Assembly (NCBI GenBank): GCA_002688175.1
Contig: NZCC01000023.1
Coordinates: 16,592 to 80,591, forward strand
Source: Chromatiales bacterium
GTDB taxonomy: Bacteria; Pseudomonadota; Gammaproteobacteria; Steroidobacterales; GCA-2729495
Direction of reading: 5' to 3'
Length of the DNA stretch: 64,000 nucleotides
Part shown: positions 33,387 through 41,359 of the stretch, piece by piece
Position numbering within the stretch: position 1 is the stretch's first letter
Layout: every line of letters starts with the position of its first letter
Notes under the pieces: generated by a model
The model's database searches: none
What the model was told of the DNA's origin: nothing
The model's input: the letters and a program-made list of their open reading frames with translations, nothing else
Position numbers and translations under genes: made by a program

Positions 33387-33643
33387 TTGCTCTTTCAATT
33401 TCGCAGTTAAGCAACCCTGGATATACGCAAGTAAAACGTATATTTCTTCAGTATTTTTACAGTCATGCGCAAGATCTTTATTGTTCCCTTAGCCATCAAG
33501 CCCTTCACAGTGCCATATGGGTAATATCGACGTTGACTTTTGCTTAGTTAACATAATCATTTAACTATTTTGTAGTATTGGTAGCGGGTATATTTTCGGA
33601 TCAAGAAAAATGAACTTGGCACCTTTTTTAAGGAAACCTCAAA
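33387..33643. other. AT-rich intergenic gap
   Basis: About 257 bases of unusually AT-rich sequence. It holds TTGACT at 33533-33538 followed by TAATCA, possible promoter elements with poor spacing, and a degenerate family B repeat at about 33601-33630 (AATGAACTTGGCACCTTTTT) directly before the next gene. No gene or RNA is recognised. Confidence 0.4.
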
Positions 33644-34786
33644 ATGAACATTGCTCGCGCCTTGAACATCATTGCGATTTTTCTAACCTCACTGCTGTTC
33701 ACAACAGCCGGCTGGGCCCAGGCTGACGCAAAACCGGACGTAGTCTCAGGCGCCAGTCCAGAAGGCCCGGCGATCGACAGCAGCAAGGAACTGCCGGTAC
33801 GCCTGATTCCCAATATTCCGCCGGCCGGGGAAGGCTATTACGCACCGGATGACTATCATTTTATTGCGCAGGCTCGCGATCCCGATGCGCAGACCAATGG
33901 TGATGAACGGATCGGTGGCGCGCTGACCTATATTTTTACCGATGACGGTAAACTGACCCGGCGGATAAACCATCGCGGTCAGGATGCGTGCTCGTATTTT
34001 TTCCAGGACCAGGAACGGGTGATCTGGACCTCGACCAAAGACAACATGGAGATGCCGCTCGGCGACTGGGCCAGCCAGGATAACTATCCGCAAGGTGCGG
34101 AATTGTACAGCTCCGACCTGTACGGCAATGACATCGTCCGGCTTACGAATAATAAATGGTACGACGCCGAGGTGACCATATCGCCAAACAATGAATGGAT
34201 CGTCTGGGCCCGGCAGATCGACGGCAACATCAACCTGTGGCGCATGCGCTCGGATGGCACGGATGAAACGCAGATCACCTTCACCGAAGACTGGCAGCCG
34301 GGCGCTCCGTTCTACCTGGCCGACAACGAGACGATTATTTTCCAGGCCTGGCGAAACAGCGAGTATGGCAAGATCAAGCCGACACCGATGACCGTGTTCA
34401 CCATCAAGTACGACGGTACCGAACTGACCCAGCGTACTTTTAATCGCGACATGCAGTGGGGCCCGGCCCCGGCCGGTGACGGGCGTCACTATCTATTCAC
34501 CCGAATGATCGACGGCTATAACTTCGAGCTGTTCCTGGGTGATCTGGGTGGTGACGAACCGCGCCGCCTCACCTATAACACCGGTTTTGATGGCATGAAG
34601 TCGCTGTCAAAAGACAGTACCAAGATGATGTTCAACCGGACCGCCTACAAAGATGATCCCACGCTCTATATTCATGTGATGGACTTGTCATCGCTGAATC
34701 TTGGTCCGGAGTATTTCAAGGGTATTCCCGATACCCCGGTGCCGGAAGGCGCCGTGCTGGTTACTGATTTCACAGTTGGGAAGTAG
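33644..34786 (+). CDS. Exported TolB-like beta-propeller protein
   Basis: 380 residues with a signal peptide (AIFLTSLLFTTAGWAQA). The mature protein has PD40-type propeller repeats: AELYSSDLYGNDIVRLTNN, EVTISPNNEWIVWAR, NLWRMRSDGTDETQITF and YLFTRMIDGYNFELFLGDL. TolB itself works with Pal in the envelope, but this protein lacks the N-terminal TolB domain and stands apart from tol genes, so it is a stand-alone periplasmic propeller of unknown ligand. Confidence 0.78.
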   Translation: MNIARALNIIAIFLTSLLFTTAGWAQADAKPDVVSGASPEGPAIDSSKELPVRLIPNIPPAGEGYYAPDDYHFIAQARDPDAQTNGDERIGGALTYIFTDDGKLTRRINHRGQDACSYFFQDQERVIWTSTKDNMEMPLGDWASQDNYPQGAELYSSDLYGNDIVRLTNNKWYDAEVTISPNNEWIVWARQIDGNINLWRMRSDGTDETQITFTEDWQPGAPFYLADNETIIFQAWRNSEYGKIKPTPMTVFTIKYDGTELTQRTFNRDMQWGPAPAGDGRHYLFTRMIDGYNFELFLGDLGGDEPRRLTYNTGFDGMKSLSKDSTKMMFNRTAYKDDPTLYIHVMDLSSLNLGPEYFKGIPDTPVPEGAVLVTDFTVGK

Positions 34787-34800
34787 AAGAAGCGTTAATT

Positions 34801-34835
34801 GGTGTCTGACACCCATTAACGGACACCCATTAACG
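34801..34835. repeat. Family A palindrome with slipped tandem duplication
   Basis: GGTGTCTGACACC (34801-34813), then CCATTAACGGACACCCATTAA: the right arm and its flank are duplicated. The same kind of slippage is seen at 21371-21400. This is the last family A copy before a gap of about 16.5 kb. Confidence 0.75.
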
Positions 34836-34848
34836 CAGGGATGACCTT

Positions 34849-35394
34849 ATGTGGCTGCTGATTCTCGGTTTCGTGCTGTTCCTGGGCGCGCACCTGTCGC
34901 CGGGCGTTCTGGGTCTGCGTGAGCAACTTGTGGCCCGGCTGGGTGAAGGGCGTTTCCTGGGAGTTTACATTGGCACCTCGGTTACCGGCATGGTCTGTAT
35001 TATTGCCGGCAAGGCGATTGCACCGGAAATCGAACTATGGGAGCCACCGGACTGGGGGGCCAAAGTCACGCTGCTGTTTGTTGCGGTGGGCTTTATCCTG
35101 ATGGCGGCACTGCTGTTGCCGACCAATATTCGCCGCTTTACACGCCACCCGATGTTATGGGGTATGACCGCGTGGGCTGCCGGACATCTGCTGGCCAACG
35201 GGGACCTGGCTTCGATGATTCTGTTCGGCGGGTTTGGCGGGTTTGCGTTGATCAGTATCCGATCGCTGACTCGCCGTGGTGCCCGGAAGTCAACCGTGAA
35301 GGTCCCGTTATGGCGGGATGCCGTTGTGCTGGCAGCGGGGCTTGGTGCCTGGGTCGTGATGTTGCGGTCACATTCATTTTTGTTCGGGACGTGA
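34849..35394 (+). CDS. NnrU family membrane protein
   Basis: 181 residues with five or six membrane helices. LLILGFVLFLGAHLSPGVLG, then VGFILMAALLLPTNIRRFTRHPMLWGMTAWAAGHLLANGD (in two parts) match the NnrU/15-cis-zeta-carotene-isomerase family. NnrU is linked to denitrification in some bacteria and the relative Z-ISO uses haem. The role here is unknown; no denitrification genes are nearby. Confidence 0.83.
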   Translation: MWLLILGFVLFLGAHLSPGVLGLREQLVARLGEGRFLGVYIGTSVTGMVCIIAGKAIAPEIELWEPPDWGAKVTLLFVAVGFILMAALLLPTNIRRFTRHPMLWGMTAWAAGHLLANGDLASMILFGGFGGFALISIRSLTRRGARKSTVKVPLWRDAVVLAAGLGAWVVMLRSHSFLFGT

Positions 35395-35407
35395 AACCTT
35401 ATAGCTC

Positions 35408-35430
35408 AAAAATAAACCCGGTACCTTTTT
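35408..35430. repeat. Family B repeat
   Basis: AAATAAACCCGGTACCTTTT with longer A and T flanks, between two convergent genes. Confidence 0.7.
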
Positions 35431-35431
35431 C

Positions 35432-36316
35432 TTAATTACGCGAACCAAGATAAATGGCAACCAGCGCAATCGCAGCGCCGGCCGCTTCCATAACCGTCAG
35501 CACACGCCCGAACCACAACACTTCCCACAGGTAACTCAGGGCGGGTTGCAGCAGCAGCGCAAGGCCGGCTTCGGTGGCTGTGACTCTGGGCAGACTGGCC
35601 GCAATGAGCAGCCAGCCGATGCAGTGCGACAATATTCCGTAGGCGAATAACCAGCCGACATCGGCCAGGGTTGGAATCACCAGTGATTCACCTTCTATGC
35701 CGGCACTGATCCCAAGCAGTAAGGCGGTAGCCAGCGACACGATCGCCACTTCGCGGGTCGGCATTCTATGGCTGGACAATGAACGTGCCGTGCGCAGGCT
35801 GAGCAGGTATCCGGTGTACGCCATCGCCGTCAGCAATCCCAGGCCGATGCCGATGCGATAACCTGCGGTCAGTGTCTGCCATTCAAAACCGACCAGCAGC
35901 GCAAGTCCCATGATGGCCAGTGGCACCGCAACCAGTTGTATGGGTCGTGGCTTCTGGGCAAGAAATAAAACTCCGGCCAGCATCATGAAAAATACCTGGA
36001 AGTTGGCCAGCAGGGTGGCCAGACCGGGGCCTACGTAATTAATGCTTCGATGCCAGAGCCACAGGTCCAGCGCAAAAAACAATGCAGCGGCTAATAGCAT
36101 GATGAGGACTCGGCGCGACAAGTCGAGCCGGCGGCGGGTGACCACGAGGAACATGGCCAGAGCAGCGCCACCGATCAGGACCCGGTAGAACCCGCTGACT
36201 GTCGGCGGTACCGAGACCAGCCTGACCCATACGGGTGACAGGCTGATCAGTGCGGCACCCATGAACAGCAATATATGGGGTCGAACCGAGTTTGCTGTAT
36301 GAGAATCTTCAGCCAC
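35432..36316 (-). CDS. EamA/DMT-family transporter
   Basis: 294 residues from a GTG at 36316, with ten membrane helices in two EamA repeats. ISLSPVWVRLVSVPPTVSGFYR is the first-helix motif, FQVFFMMLAGVLFLAQKPRP ends the first repeat, and EAGLALLLQPALSYLWEVLWFG is the matching end of the second. Members export amino acids or other small metabolites. A bidirectional terminator lies upstream in its leader region. Confidence 0.85.
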   Translation of the reverse strand: MAEDSHTANSVRPHILLFMGAALISLSPVWVRLVSVPPTVSGFYRVLIGGAALAMFLVVTRRRLDLSRRVLIMLLAAALFFALDLWLWHRSINYVGPGLATLLANFQVFFMMLAGVLFLAQKPRPIQLVAVPLAIMGLALLVGFEWQTLTAGYRIGIGLGLLTAMAYTGYLLSLRTARSLSSHRMPTREVAIVSLATALLLGISAGIEGESLVIPTLADVGWLFAYGILSHCIGWLLIAASLPRVTATEAGLALLLQPALSYLWEVLWFGRVLTVMEAAGAAIALVAIYLGSRN

Positions 36317-36403
36317 GGCAGTGATGATAACCGGATTGAAACGGGGCAGGACTTATTGCGGTTCCGGAAACCAACCCGGATCCTTTGTTGGCAGTCTCAT
36401 GGG

Positions 36404-36435
36404 CAAAAAAAACCCGGCCATACGGCCGGGTTTTT
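36404..36435. terminator. Bidirectional intrinsic terminator
   Basis: CCCGGCC and GGCCGGG form a perfect stem (extended by AA/TT pairs) around a 4-base ATAC loop. A run of eight A lies on the left and five T on the right, so it would terminate transcription in both directions, more strongly on the minus strand. No gene on either strand ends here, which makes it an orphan. Confidence 0.85.
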
Positions 36436-36455
36436 CAGCTATGGAGGTAGCTTCA

Positions 36456-36560
36456 ATGGAGAGCCAAGTCTCCCTGCGATCATTTTTGCAGAAGAACGCC
36501 TTTGCCGTGCACACTTATTCATACACGAACAATGGTTTGACTCTCCTTCCTACGACTTAG
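36456..36560 (+). CDS. Possible small protein of 34 residues
   Basis: ATG 36456 with a strong GGAGG 8 bases upstream (36443-36447), ending at TAG 36560. The product begins MESQVSLRSFLQKNAFAV and shows no recognisable feature. It starts 20 bases after the orphan terminator. It could be a leader peptide or a chance ORF; the ribosome site is the only real support. Confidence 0.3.
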   Translation: MESQVSLRSFLQKNAFAVHTYSYTNNGLTLLPTT

Positions 36561-36939
36561 CGATGTGCGTCATCGGTTTAGTCGATAGCACCATAAATAT
36601 AGCACAGTTTAAAAATTTGGCCTGATTTTTCACTGCATAATATTCGGGATTTTTTATGTTAAATGATCAACTGGCCGCACTGTGGATTCATGATCGAGCA
36701 GTACCAGCAAGAGTTGACCCCTATGGCGTCTGTTGGTAGCGCTCCCCGGTGGGACAAAACCGGGTTCCCGGATAAATGGTCAGCTTTTGTTCGCGTCAGA
36801 ATGTCGCTCACATTTTGCTGCTATGGACTGCACCCGGCAGAAGATGTTGCGATTGTGCACTTGTTTGACTTTTAGTTTAATAATTAGTCAGCAGCACAGT
36901 GGTTTTGGCAATTATTTCCGGCATAAGGAATTTTTGATC

Positions 36940-37677
36940 ATGAATAAGACAACTTTTACGTGCAGTTCATTCGGGCATGGATTATTCCGCACATTACTTG
37001 TGCTGGTTTTAACTTTAGGCATGCCGCAAATATTTGCCGAGGAGGATCATTCTCAGCATCAGGGTCATCAGCACCAGATGACACCGGAACAGTTTGTCGA
37101 ATTGCGTGAAAAGATAGAAATTTATCGTGGCTTCACAGACCAACAGATTATCGACAGCATGTCACGGATGCGCAATCTTGGTGGCATGATCAGTGATGCC
37201 GGTGTAGTTGGGGATGTTGGTATCCTGGCTCTGGCGCATGGATATACAGACAAAGGAAATGCACAGTGGCTGGAAAAATTTTCAGCCATTTCTCGTGAAT
37301 ATCCGACCGGCTATGGTTTGGGTATGGCCATGATGTCAGCAGATCATATTCAAAAAGCTCTTGATGGGTTGGAGGCAGCAGGTGCCAGAAAAATTCTTGT
37401 CCTGCGCACGGAAATGGGTGACACGAATTCCCTTAACTATCAATGGCAATATATTTTTGGTCATCGCGACGTTTCATCTTACTTATCAGTAACACGGGTA
37501 ACGAGCAATGCTGAAATTATTTGGGGACCGTCACCCACGGCGCACCCCATAATGGGTGAAATAATGCTTGAGCATGCTCAACAGCTGAGTACTGATCCTG
37601 CCAACGAGATGGTTATTATCATGGGTCACGGTGCGATGACGGCAAAAGAAAATGAAATGAAATGGATCTGGAGGTAA
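36940..37677 (+). pseudogene. Periplasmic CbiX-like protein, first part (interrupted)
   Basis: 245 residues from ATG 36940 (AAGGAA upstream). A signal peptide ends near IFAEEDHS, followed by a His-rich stretch EEDHSQHQGHQHQM. The chelatase-like core begins with ILALAHGYTDKGNAQW and the second half with VIIMGHGAMTAKENE, the paired His-Gly motifs of CbiX/sirohydrochlorin chelatases. At about 37660 the frame ends with an unrelated WIWR and a TAA, while the rest of the second half continues in the -1 frame. CbiX enzymes are normally cytoplasmic; an exported, His-rich version suggests metal binding in the periplasm. Confidence 0.7.
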
Positions 37678-37988
37678 TGGCAAAGCATGCCAGGGCGATT
37701 AAAAAAGGAGGCGGCTTCAGGGAAGTTAAGCGCTGGAATGTTCAGGATGATTTACCGCCAGAGCAAAGAGCAGTCAATGTGGCGAAGGTCAGAGATTGGA
37801 TTAAGGTTGCGCAGGACCAGGGAATGAGCGTTATCGTTGTAACCAATGCGCTGACTCAAAGCGGCATTATGGGGCGGCTCAAGAATGATGTGAGCGGCAC
37901 GGGTGTGAAATTTAACGATACAGGGCTGATGCAGAATTCGCGTTTTTCAGATTGGATCAGGGCCGCAGTTAAAGAGAATTTATCCTGA
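37677..37988 (+). pseudogene. Periplasmic CbiX-like protein, second part
   Basis: 103 residues from ATG 37677 (M-A-K-H-A-R-A), which overlaps the TAA of the first part as TAATG and has a perfect GGAGG two bases upstream. It completes the second chelatase lobe: the RWNVQDDLPPEQRAVNVAKV and GMSVIVVTNALTQSGIMGRL segments match the C-terminal half of CbiX proteins. Either a four-base loss from an ATGGATGG repeat broke one gene, or the two pieces are made by re-initiation. The sequence shows only that both are in place and otherwise intact. Confidence 0.65.
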
Positions 37989-38060
37989 AAAATGTGGCTA
38001 GATTTATGTGATCACCGCAAGTGATTTCACAACGCCTGTTGGCCGTTTACGTCTGTTGGT

Positions 38061-39167
38061 CTATAACAAGAGTTGATAGCTTAAGCCCAGAATCCAATCG
38101 GTTTCCATCTGAGGGCCATTGAGATCCTGATGAACCGGGATGCTGAGTTCGACACCCAGAACATGGTGTTCGCCCATAAATCCGTTCAAACTGAAGCCCA
38201 GGTCAGCGCGCGTACCACCAGTGGCATCCGGATCCGTCATGGGTGATCTGGCCGGGTTCAGCTCCGGGTCCTGACCGTCGATCCGATCCAGATCGGTGAC
38301 CGTCAGTTTGGCCGTACCCAGCAAAGCCGGGGTGAAGACAACTTTTCCCCAGCCGATGGCCTCCAGTACGTTGCCCAGTGTATAGCTGTTGTCATTGACT
38401 CCCAGGCGCCAGCGATAGTTGGCCTGGAAACCCCAGCCGAATCGGTCCGTACTATGCGCATAGGTCAGTGAGGGGATCAGGTCCCAGGTTCCGGATCCCG
38501 GCTGCATGGAGTAGCCGGCCTTGATGTAATTAGTGTTTGCGGTCGTCATCCCCGACATCGGGTTACTGCCGTGCATGGTGACAGTCACCCGTTCATCGAT
38601 GCTGCCGACAGGTATGCTCAGACCCAGGCTGGCGGTCCAGTTCTCATTAACCGTGTCCATCATGCTGATCAGGGCATCGCCCAGACCGTCTGTTTTCATG
38701 GAGCCTGTCATGTCCATCATCGGCATGTGCATGATCATGTCCATGGAATTTTCCTGATAGGTTCCCATGAGCATCACCGATACCCGGTCGCTAATTCCGT
38801 ACATGACCATCAGCATATGCATGTCCATGGTCATCTCGGTTGGCGCCATCATGTAATCCTTGCCGGGATCTTTCATCGGCGGCATCCCCGGTAGTGCACC
38901 GGAAATGTCTTTGCTGGGAATACTGTTGGTGCCGTTCTGGAGACCGGCCATGTCCATCCGCATGTAGCGGTACTCGAACATCCAGTCGCCTTTTTCATGC
39001 TGATGATGGATGTTGGCTGCAGCGCCGGTATGACCCGAGTGATCATCCATGCCAGATGTTTCGTGCTGACTGTGGTCGATCTCGGCGGTACTGATCGTTG
39101 TAGTCAGTAGCAGCGCAAGAGTAAACAGGCCTTGTCTTTGCAAGCAAGGTTGGCTGGTAAGAAGCAT
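38061..39167 (-). CDS. His/Met-rich outer-membrane beta-barrel protein, metal-related
   Basis: 368 residues with a signal peptide. The mature N-terminus has DHSQHETSGMDDHSGHTG and HHQHEKGDW, and a long Met-rich stretch follows (MTMDMHMLMVMYG, then MDMIMHMPMMDMTGSM). The rest alternates like a barrel, ending in LSYQLLL. It resembles proteins annotated as transporter or phenol MetA-like, found beside copper genes. His and Met clusters suggest binding of copper or a similar metal. It is convergent with the His-rich CbiX-like gene, whose N-terminus shares the DHSQH motif. Confidence 0.72.
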   Translation of the reverse strand: MLLTSQPCLQRQGLFTLALLLTTTISTAEIDHSQHETSGMDDHSGHTGAAANIHHQHEKGDWMFEYRYMRMDMAGLQNGTNSIPSKDISGALPGMPPMKDPGKDYMMAPTEMTMDMHMLMVMYGISDRVSVMLMGTYQENSMDMIMHMPMMDMTGSMKTDGLGDALISMMDTVNENWTASLGLSIPVGSIDERVTVTMHGSNPMSGMTTANTNYIKAGYSMQPGSGTWDLIPSLTYAHSTDRFGWGFQANYRWRLGVNDNSYTLGNVLEAIGWGKVVFTPALLGTAKLTVTDLDRIDGQDPELNPARSPMTDPDATGGTRADLGFSLNGFMGEHHVLGVELSIPVHQDLNGPQMETDWILGLSYQLLL

Positions 39168-39195
39168 GATGTTTTAAGCTGCTATCGGTTAGTTG

Positions 39196-39739
39196 TTAAT
39201 CAATCGGAACATCGTCGACGGGTCGGTTCGTTGCCGTTCCGGCGATGCGCCAACCGCTGTTATCCTTGTTGATCAGAAAATACATCTCAGAAAAATCATG
39301 TGATGTCTGTGAGTCGTTTTTAATGCGATGGGTCTCAGTTTTTGTCTGGGTCCAGACGACTCCCAGTTCTCCGTCGATCTGCACATCCCGAATGTCGATG
39401 TGGCGTACATAGCTTTTGGTAGTCGAGAACAACACCGCCGACACTGTTGTCCACATGTTTGCCATGTTTTCAGTCAGAGGGAAATCTCTCGGACATGCCG
39501 GGGTGGGCCGGGTGCAGGTTATATTGTACAGCGCCTTCGGCCAGCAGTGCCAGTGCGGTATCCATGTCGCGAGAGCTCAGGGCGGTGTTGAAGTTGAGGA
39601 CGGTCTGTGCGGCCGGGTGTATATCGTTCTCGGCGGCCAGTGTCGGGACACTTGCTGCGAGGCTCAGCAGCAGGGCAGTCAGCAGGATCTGAATGGGGTA
39701 AAGCACAGGATTCTCCTCGTATATTGGTAAGAAATTCAC
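39196..39739 (-). pseudogene. Exported NTF2/SnoaL-like (DUF4440-type) protein, frameshifted
   Basis: The first part (39739 to about 39480) has a signal peptide (LLTALLLSLAASVPTLAA) and the opening helix of an NTF2-like domain, TVLNFNTALSSRDMDTALAL. It then runs to a premature TGA at 39470. The continuation, TENMANMWTTVSAVLFSTTK to FLINKDNSGWRIAGTATNRP, lies in the +1 frame to 39196. One extra base around 39475-39485 (TTTCCC on the coding strand) explains it. Function unknown. Confidence 0.7.
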
Positions 39740-39858
39740 TTATCGACGCTGTGTCGGCAAAAGTATACGGCATTCCCTGTAAAGAGAAAAGGCTTTATTT
39801 CAACCTGTTAATAGGCGTTACTATTTCTTCACAGAGCAGTTTAGTTGAGGACCTGTTT

Positions 39859-40365
39859 ATGCCAGATGACAAGGATTTTCATGCGGGAGAAATGGCCGCC
39901 CAGCAAAGGTGGCAAACGATACATTTATGGGACCAGGTGCGGCGCACCCGGTTGTTGCTGGATCATATTCCTGAAGAATTTCAGGAACGTGTTCATCAAG
40001 CACCTTTCTTTTTTTTAGCCACCAGCGATGACCATGGCGCCTGCGATTGCTCATTCAAGGGAGGTGGCCCCGGCCTTATTCAGATCATCAACAGCAAACA
40101 ACTTGCCTTTCCGGACTTTAACGGCAATGGAGCTTTCATGAGTGTGGGCAATATTTTGAAAAATCCGCAGGTTGGAATGTTGTTTATTGATTTTTCTGAT
40201 GGTGCGAGGTTGCGGGTCAATGGTCGGGCCTCGGTGCATGATGATGGTGAGGTCATGGAATTGTTTCCGGATCATCCCCGAGTCATCCTGGTTGAGATCG
40301 AACAGGTGGTACCCAATTGTGCTGCTCATGTTCCCAAACTTGTGCCGTTAGAGGAGGTGAAGTAA
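39859..40365 (+). CDS. Pyridoxamine-5'-phosphate-oxidase-like flavoprotein
   Basis: 168 residues from ATG 39859 (GAGG 9 bases upstream). A split-barrel FMN-binding fold is shown by FFFLATSDDHGACDCSFKGG, GLIQIINSKQLAFPDFNGNG and VGMLFIDFSDGARLRVNGRA. This is the general stress / PNPOx-like branch, not true PdxH. Such proteins bind FMN, F420 or haem. It is the only gene on its strand between two metal or redox clusters; substrate unknown. Confidence 0.83.
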   Translation: MPDDKDFHAGEMAAQQRWQTIHLWDQVRRTRLLLDHIPEEFQERVHQAPFFFLATSDDHGACDCSFKGGGPGLIQIINSKQLAFPDFNGNGAFMSVGNILKNPQVGMLFIDFSDGARLRVNGRASVHDDGEVMELFPDHPRVILVEIEQVVPNCAAHVPKLVPLEEVK

Positions 40366-40588
40366 ACGCTGTAAGTCTTTAAGACTTTTAGTGAAGATGT
40401 TCGAATAGTTGTTGAGCTTGCCTAAGGCATAGATTTAATGAGTTATTTGCCGTACTTGACGGCTAAGCAAATCGTATGCTATACACAGAAAATAGGGATT
40501 GCGTGGGGCTTGCCATCACCTGACTGGGCAGTTTCAGCGGAGGTGGCAACGTGCATTGGTTGTTGCTTGCGCAGTAACGGAGGTTCAG

Positions 40589-41347
40589 GTGACCATGTTC
40601 CGCACACCGAGTCTTGAGCATCTTCATAAGGTCATCGTTCTGAATACCAAGGGTGGTTGTGGCAAAACAACGCTGGCAACCAACGTAGCGAGCTACTACG
40701 CCCTTAGAGGCCCTCCTCCCACACTCATTGACTACGACCCGCATGGATTTTCGATGCGTTGGCTGGACAAACGTACCACCAATCGTCCGGCTATCCATGG
40801 TATTGCGGCCTATGAGCAAGGACTGCAGGGTAGTGCTGAACTGCAAGTGCAGTCTGACACGAGTGCGGTGATCGTTGACTTGCCGGCCAATATAGCGGTT
40901 AACGACCTGTACCATCATGTTCATGATGCAGACAGTATCCTGATTCCTGTTCTACCTTCTGAAATCGATATTTTTTCAGCATCGCGTTTTATTGCTGAAC
41001 TGTTATTGGATGTGGGGCTGGACAGGCGTAACCGGAGAATTGCAATCGTTGCGAATCGTGTCCGGCAAAATACCAGGAGCTGGCAAATGCTGACGCGGTT
41101 CCTGACCAGCCTCAGGATTCCCATGGTCTCCGTGCTACGGGACAGCCAGAACTATGTGCAGGCTGCTGCTCAGGGCATTGGTATTTTAGAAATGCCCGGC
41201 TACCGGGTCAGGAAAGATATCGAATCGATTAACGCGGTTGTGGAATGGCTCGACCAATGGCAAATGCGTCGATTGGATACAGTCGTTGAGCCTGGTTTCG
41301 AACATTTACCGGGTGCAGAGGTATTAACGCCGGCACTGCGAAAGTAG
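40589..41347 (+). CDS. Orphan ParA-family ATPase
   Basis: 252 residues. The start is GTG 40589 (GGAGG 5 bases upstream) or ATG 40595. The deviant Walker A is VIVLNTKGGCGKTTLATNVA, the switch I-like region is TLIDYDPHGFSMRW and Walker B-like VIVDLPANIAV. No parB gene follows, so it is not a standard partition system. Orphan ParA/MinD relatives position other cargo such as chemoreceptors, flagella or secretion complexes. The next gene is convergent. Confidence 0.82.
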   Translation: MTMFRTPSLEHLHKVIVLNTKGGCGKTTLATNVASYYALRGPPPTLIDYDPHGFSMRWLDKRTTNRPAIHGIAAYEQGLQGSAELQVQSDTSAVIVDLPANIAVNDLYHHVHDADSILIPVLPSEIDIFSASRFIAELLLDVGLDRRNRRIAIVANRVRQNTRSWQMLTRFLTSLRIPMVSVLRDSQNYVQAAAQGIGILEMPGYRVRKDIESINAVVEWLDQWQMRRLDTVVEPGFEHLPGAEVLTPALRK

Positions 41348-41359
41348 ACAGGTAACTTT

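Larger units (their letters stand above)
36317..36939. other. Long intergenic region with orphan terminator
   Basis: About 620 bases between divergent genes. The only strong features are the terminator hairpin at 36404-36435 and a possible 34-codon ORF after it. On the minus strand TGCTATATT near 36595 resembles an extended -10 promoter box, which would give a transcript of roughly 190 bases ending at the terminator. The remaining 36561-36939 is AT-rich, with no gene recognised. Confidence 0.45.

Noticed and set aside
33533-33559. Promoter TTGACT-N15-TAATCA
   Set aside because: Spacing is too short for a confident sigma-70 call; recorded only as possible elements.
36733-36939. N-terminal extension of the CbiX-like protein
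   Set aside because: The ATG at 36940 has a good ribosome site and begins directly at the signal peptide; the upstream extension has no protein-like features.
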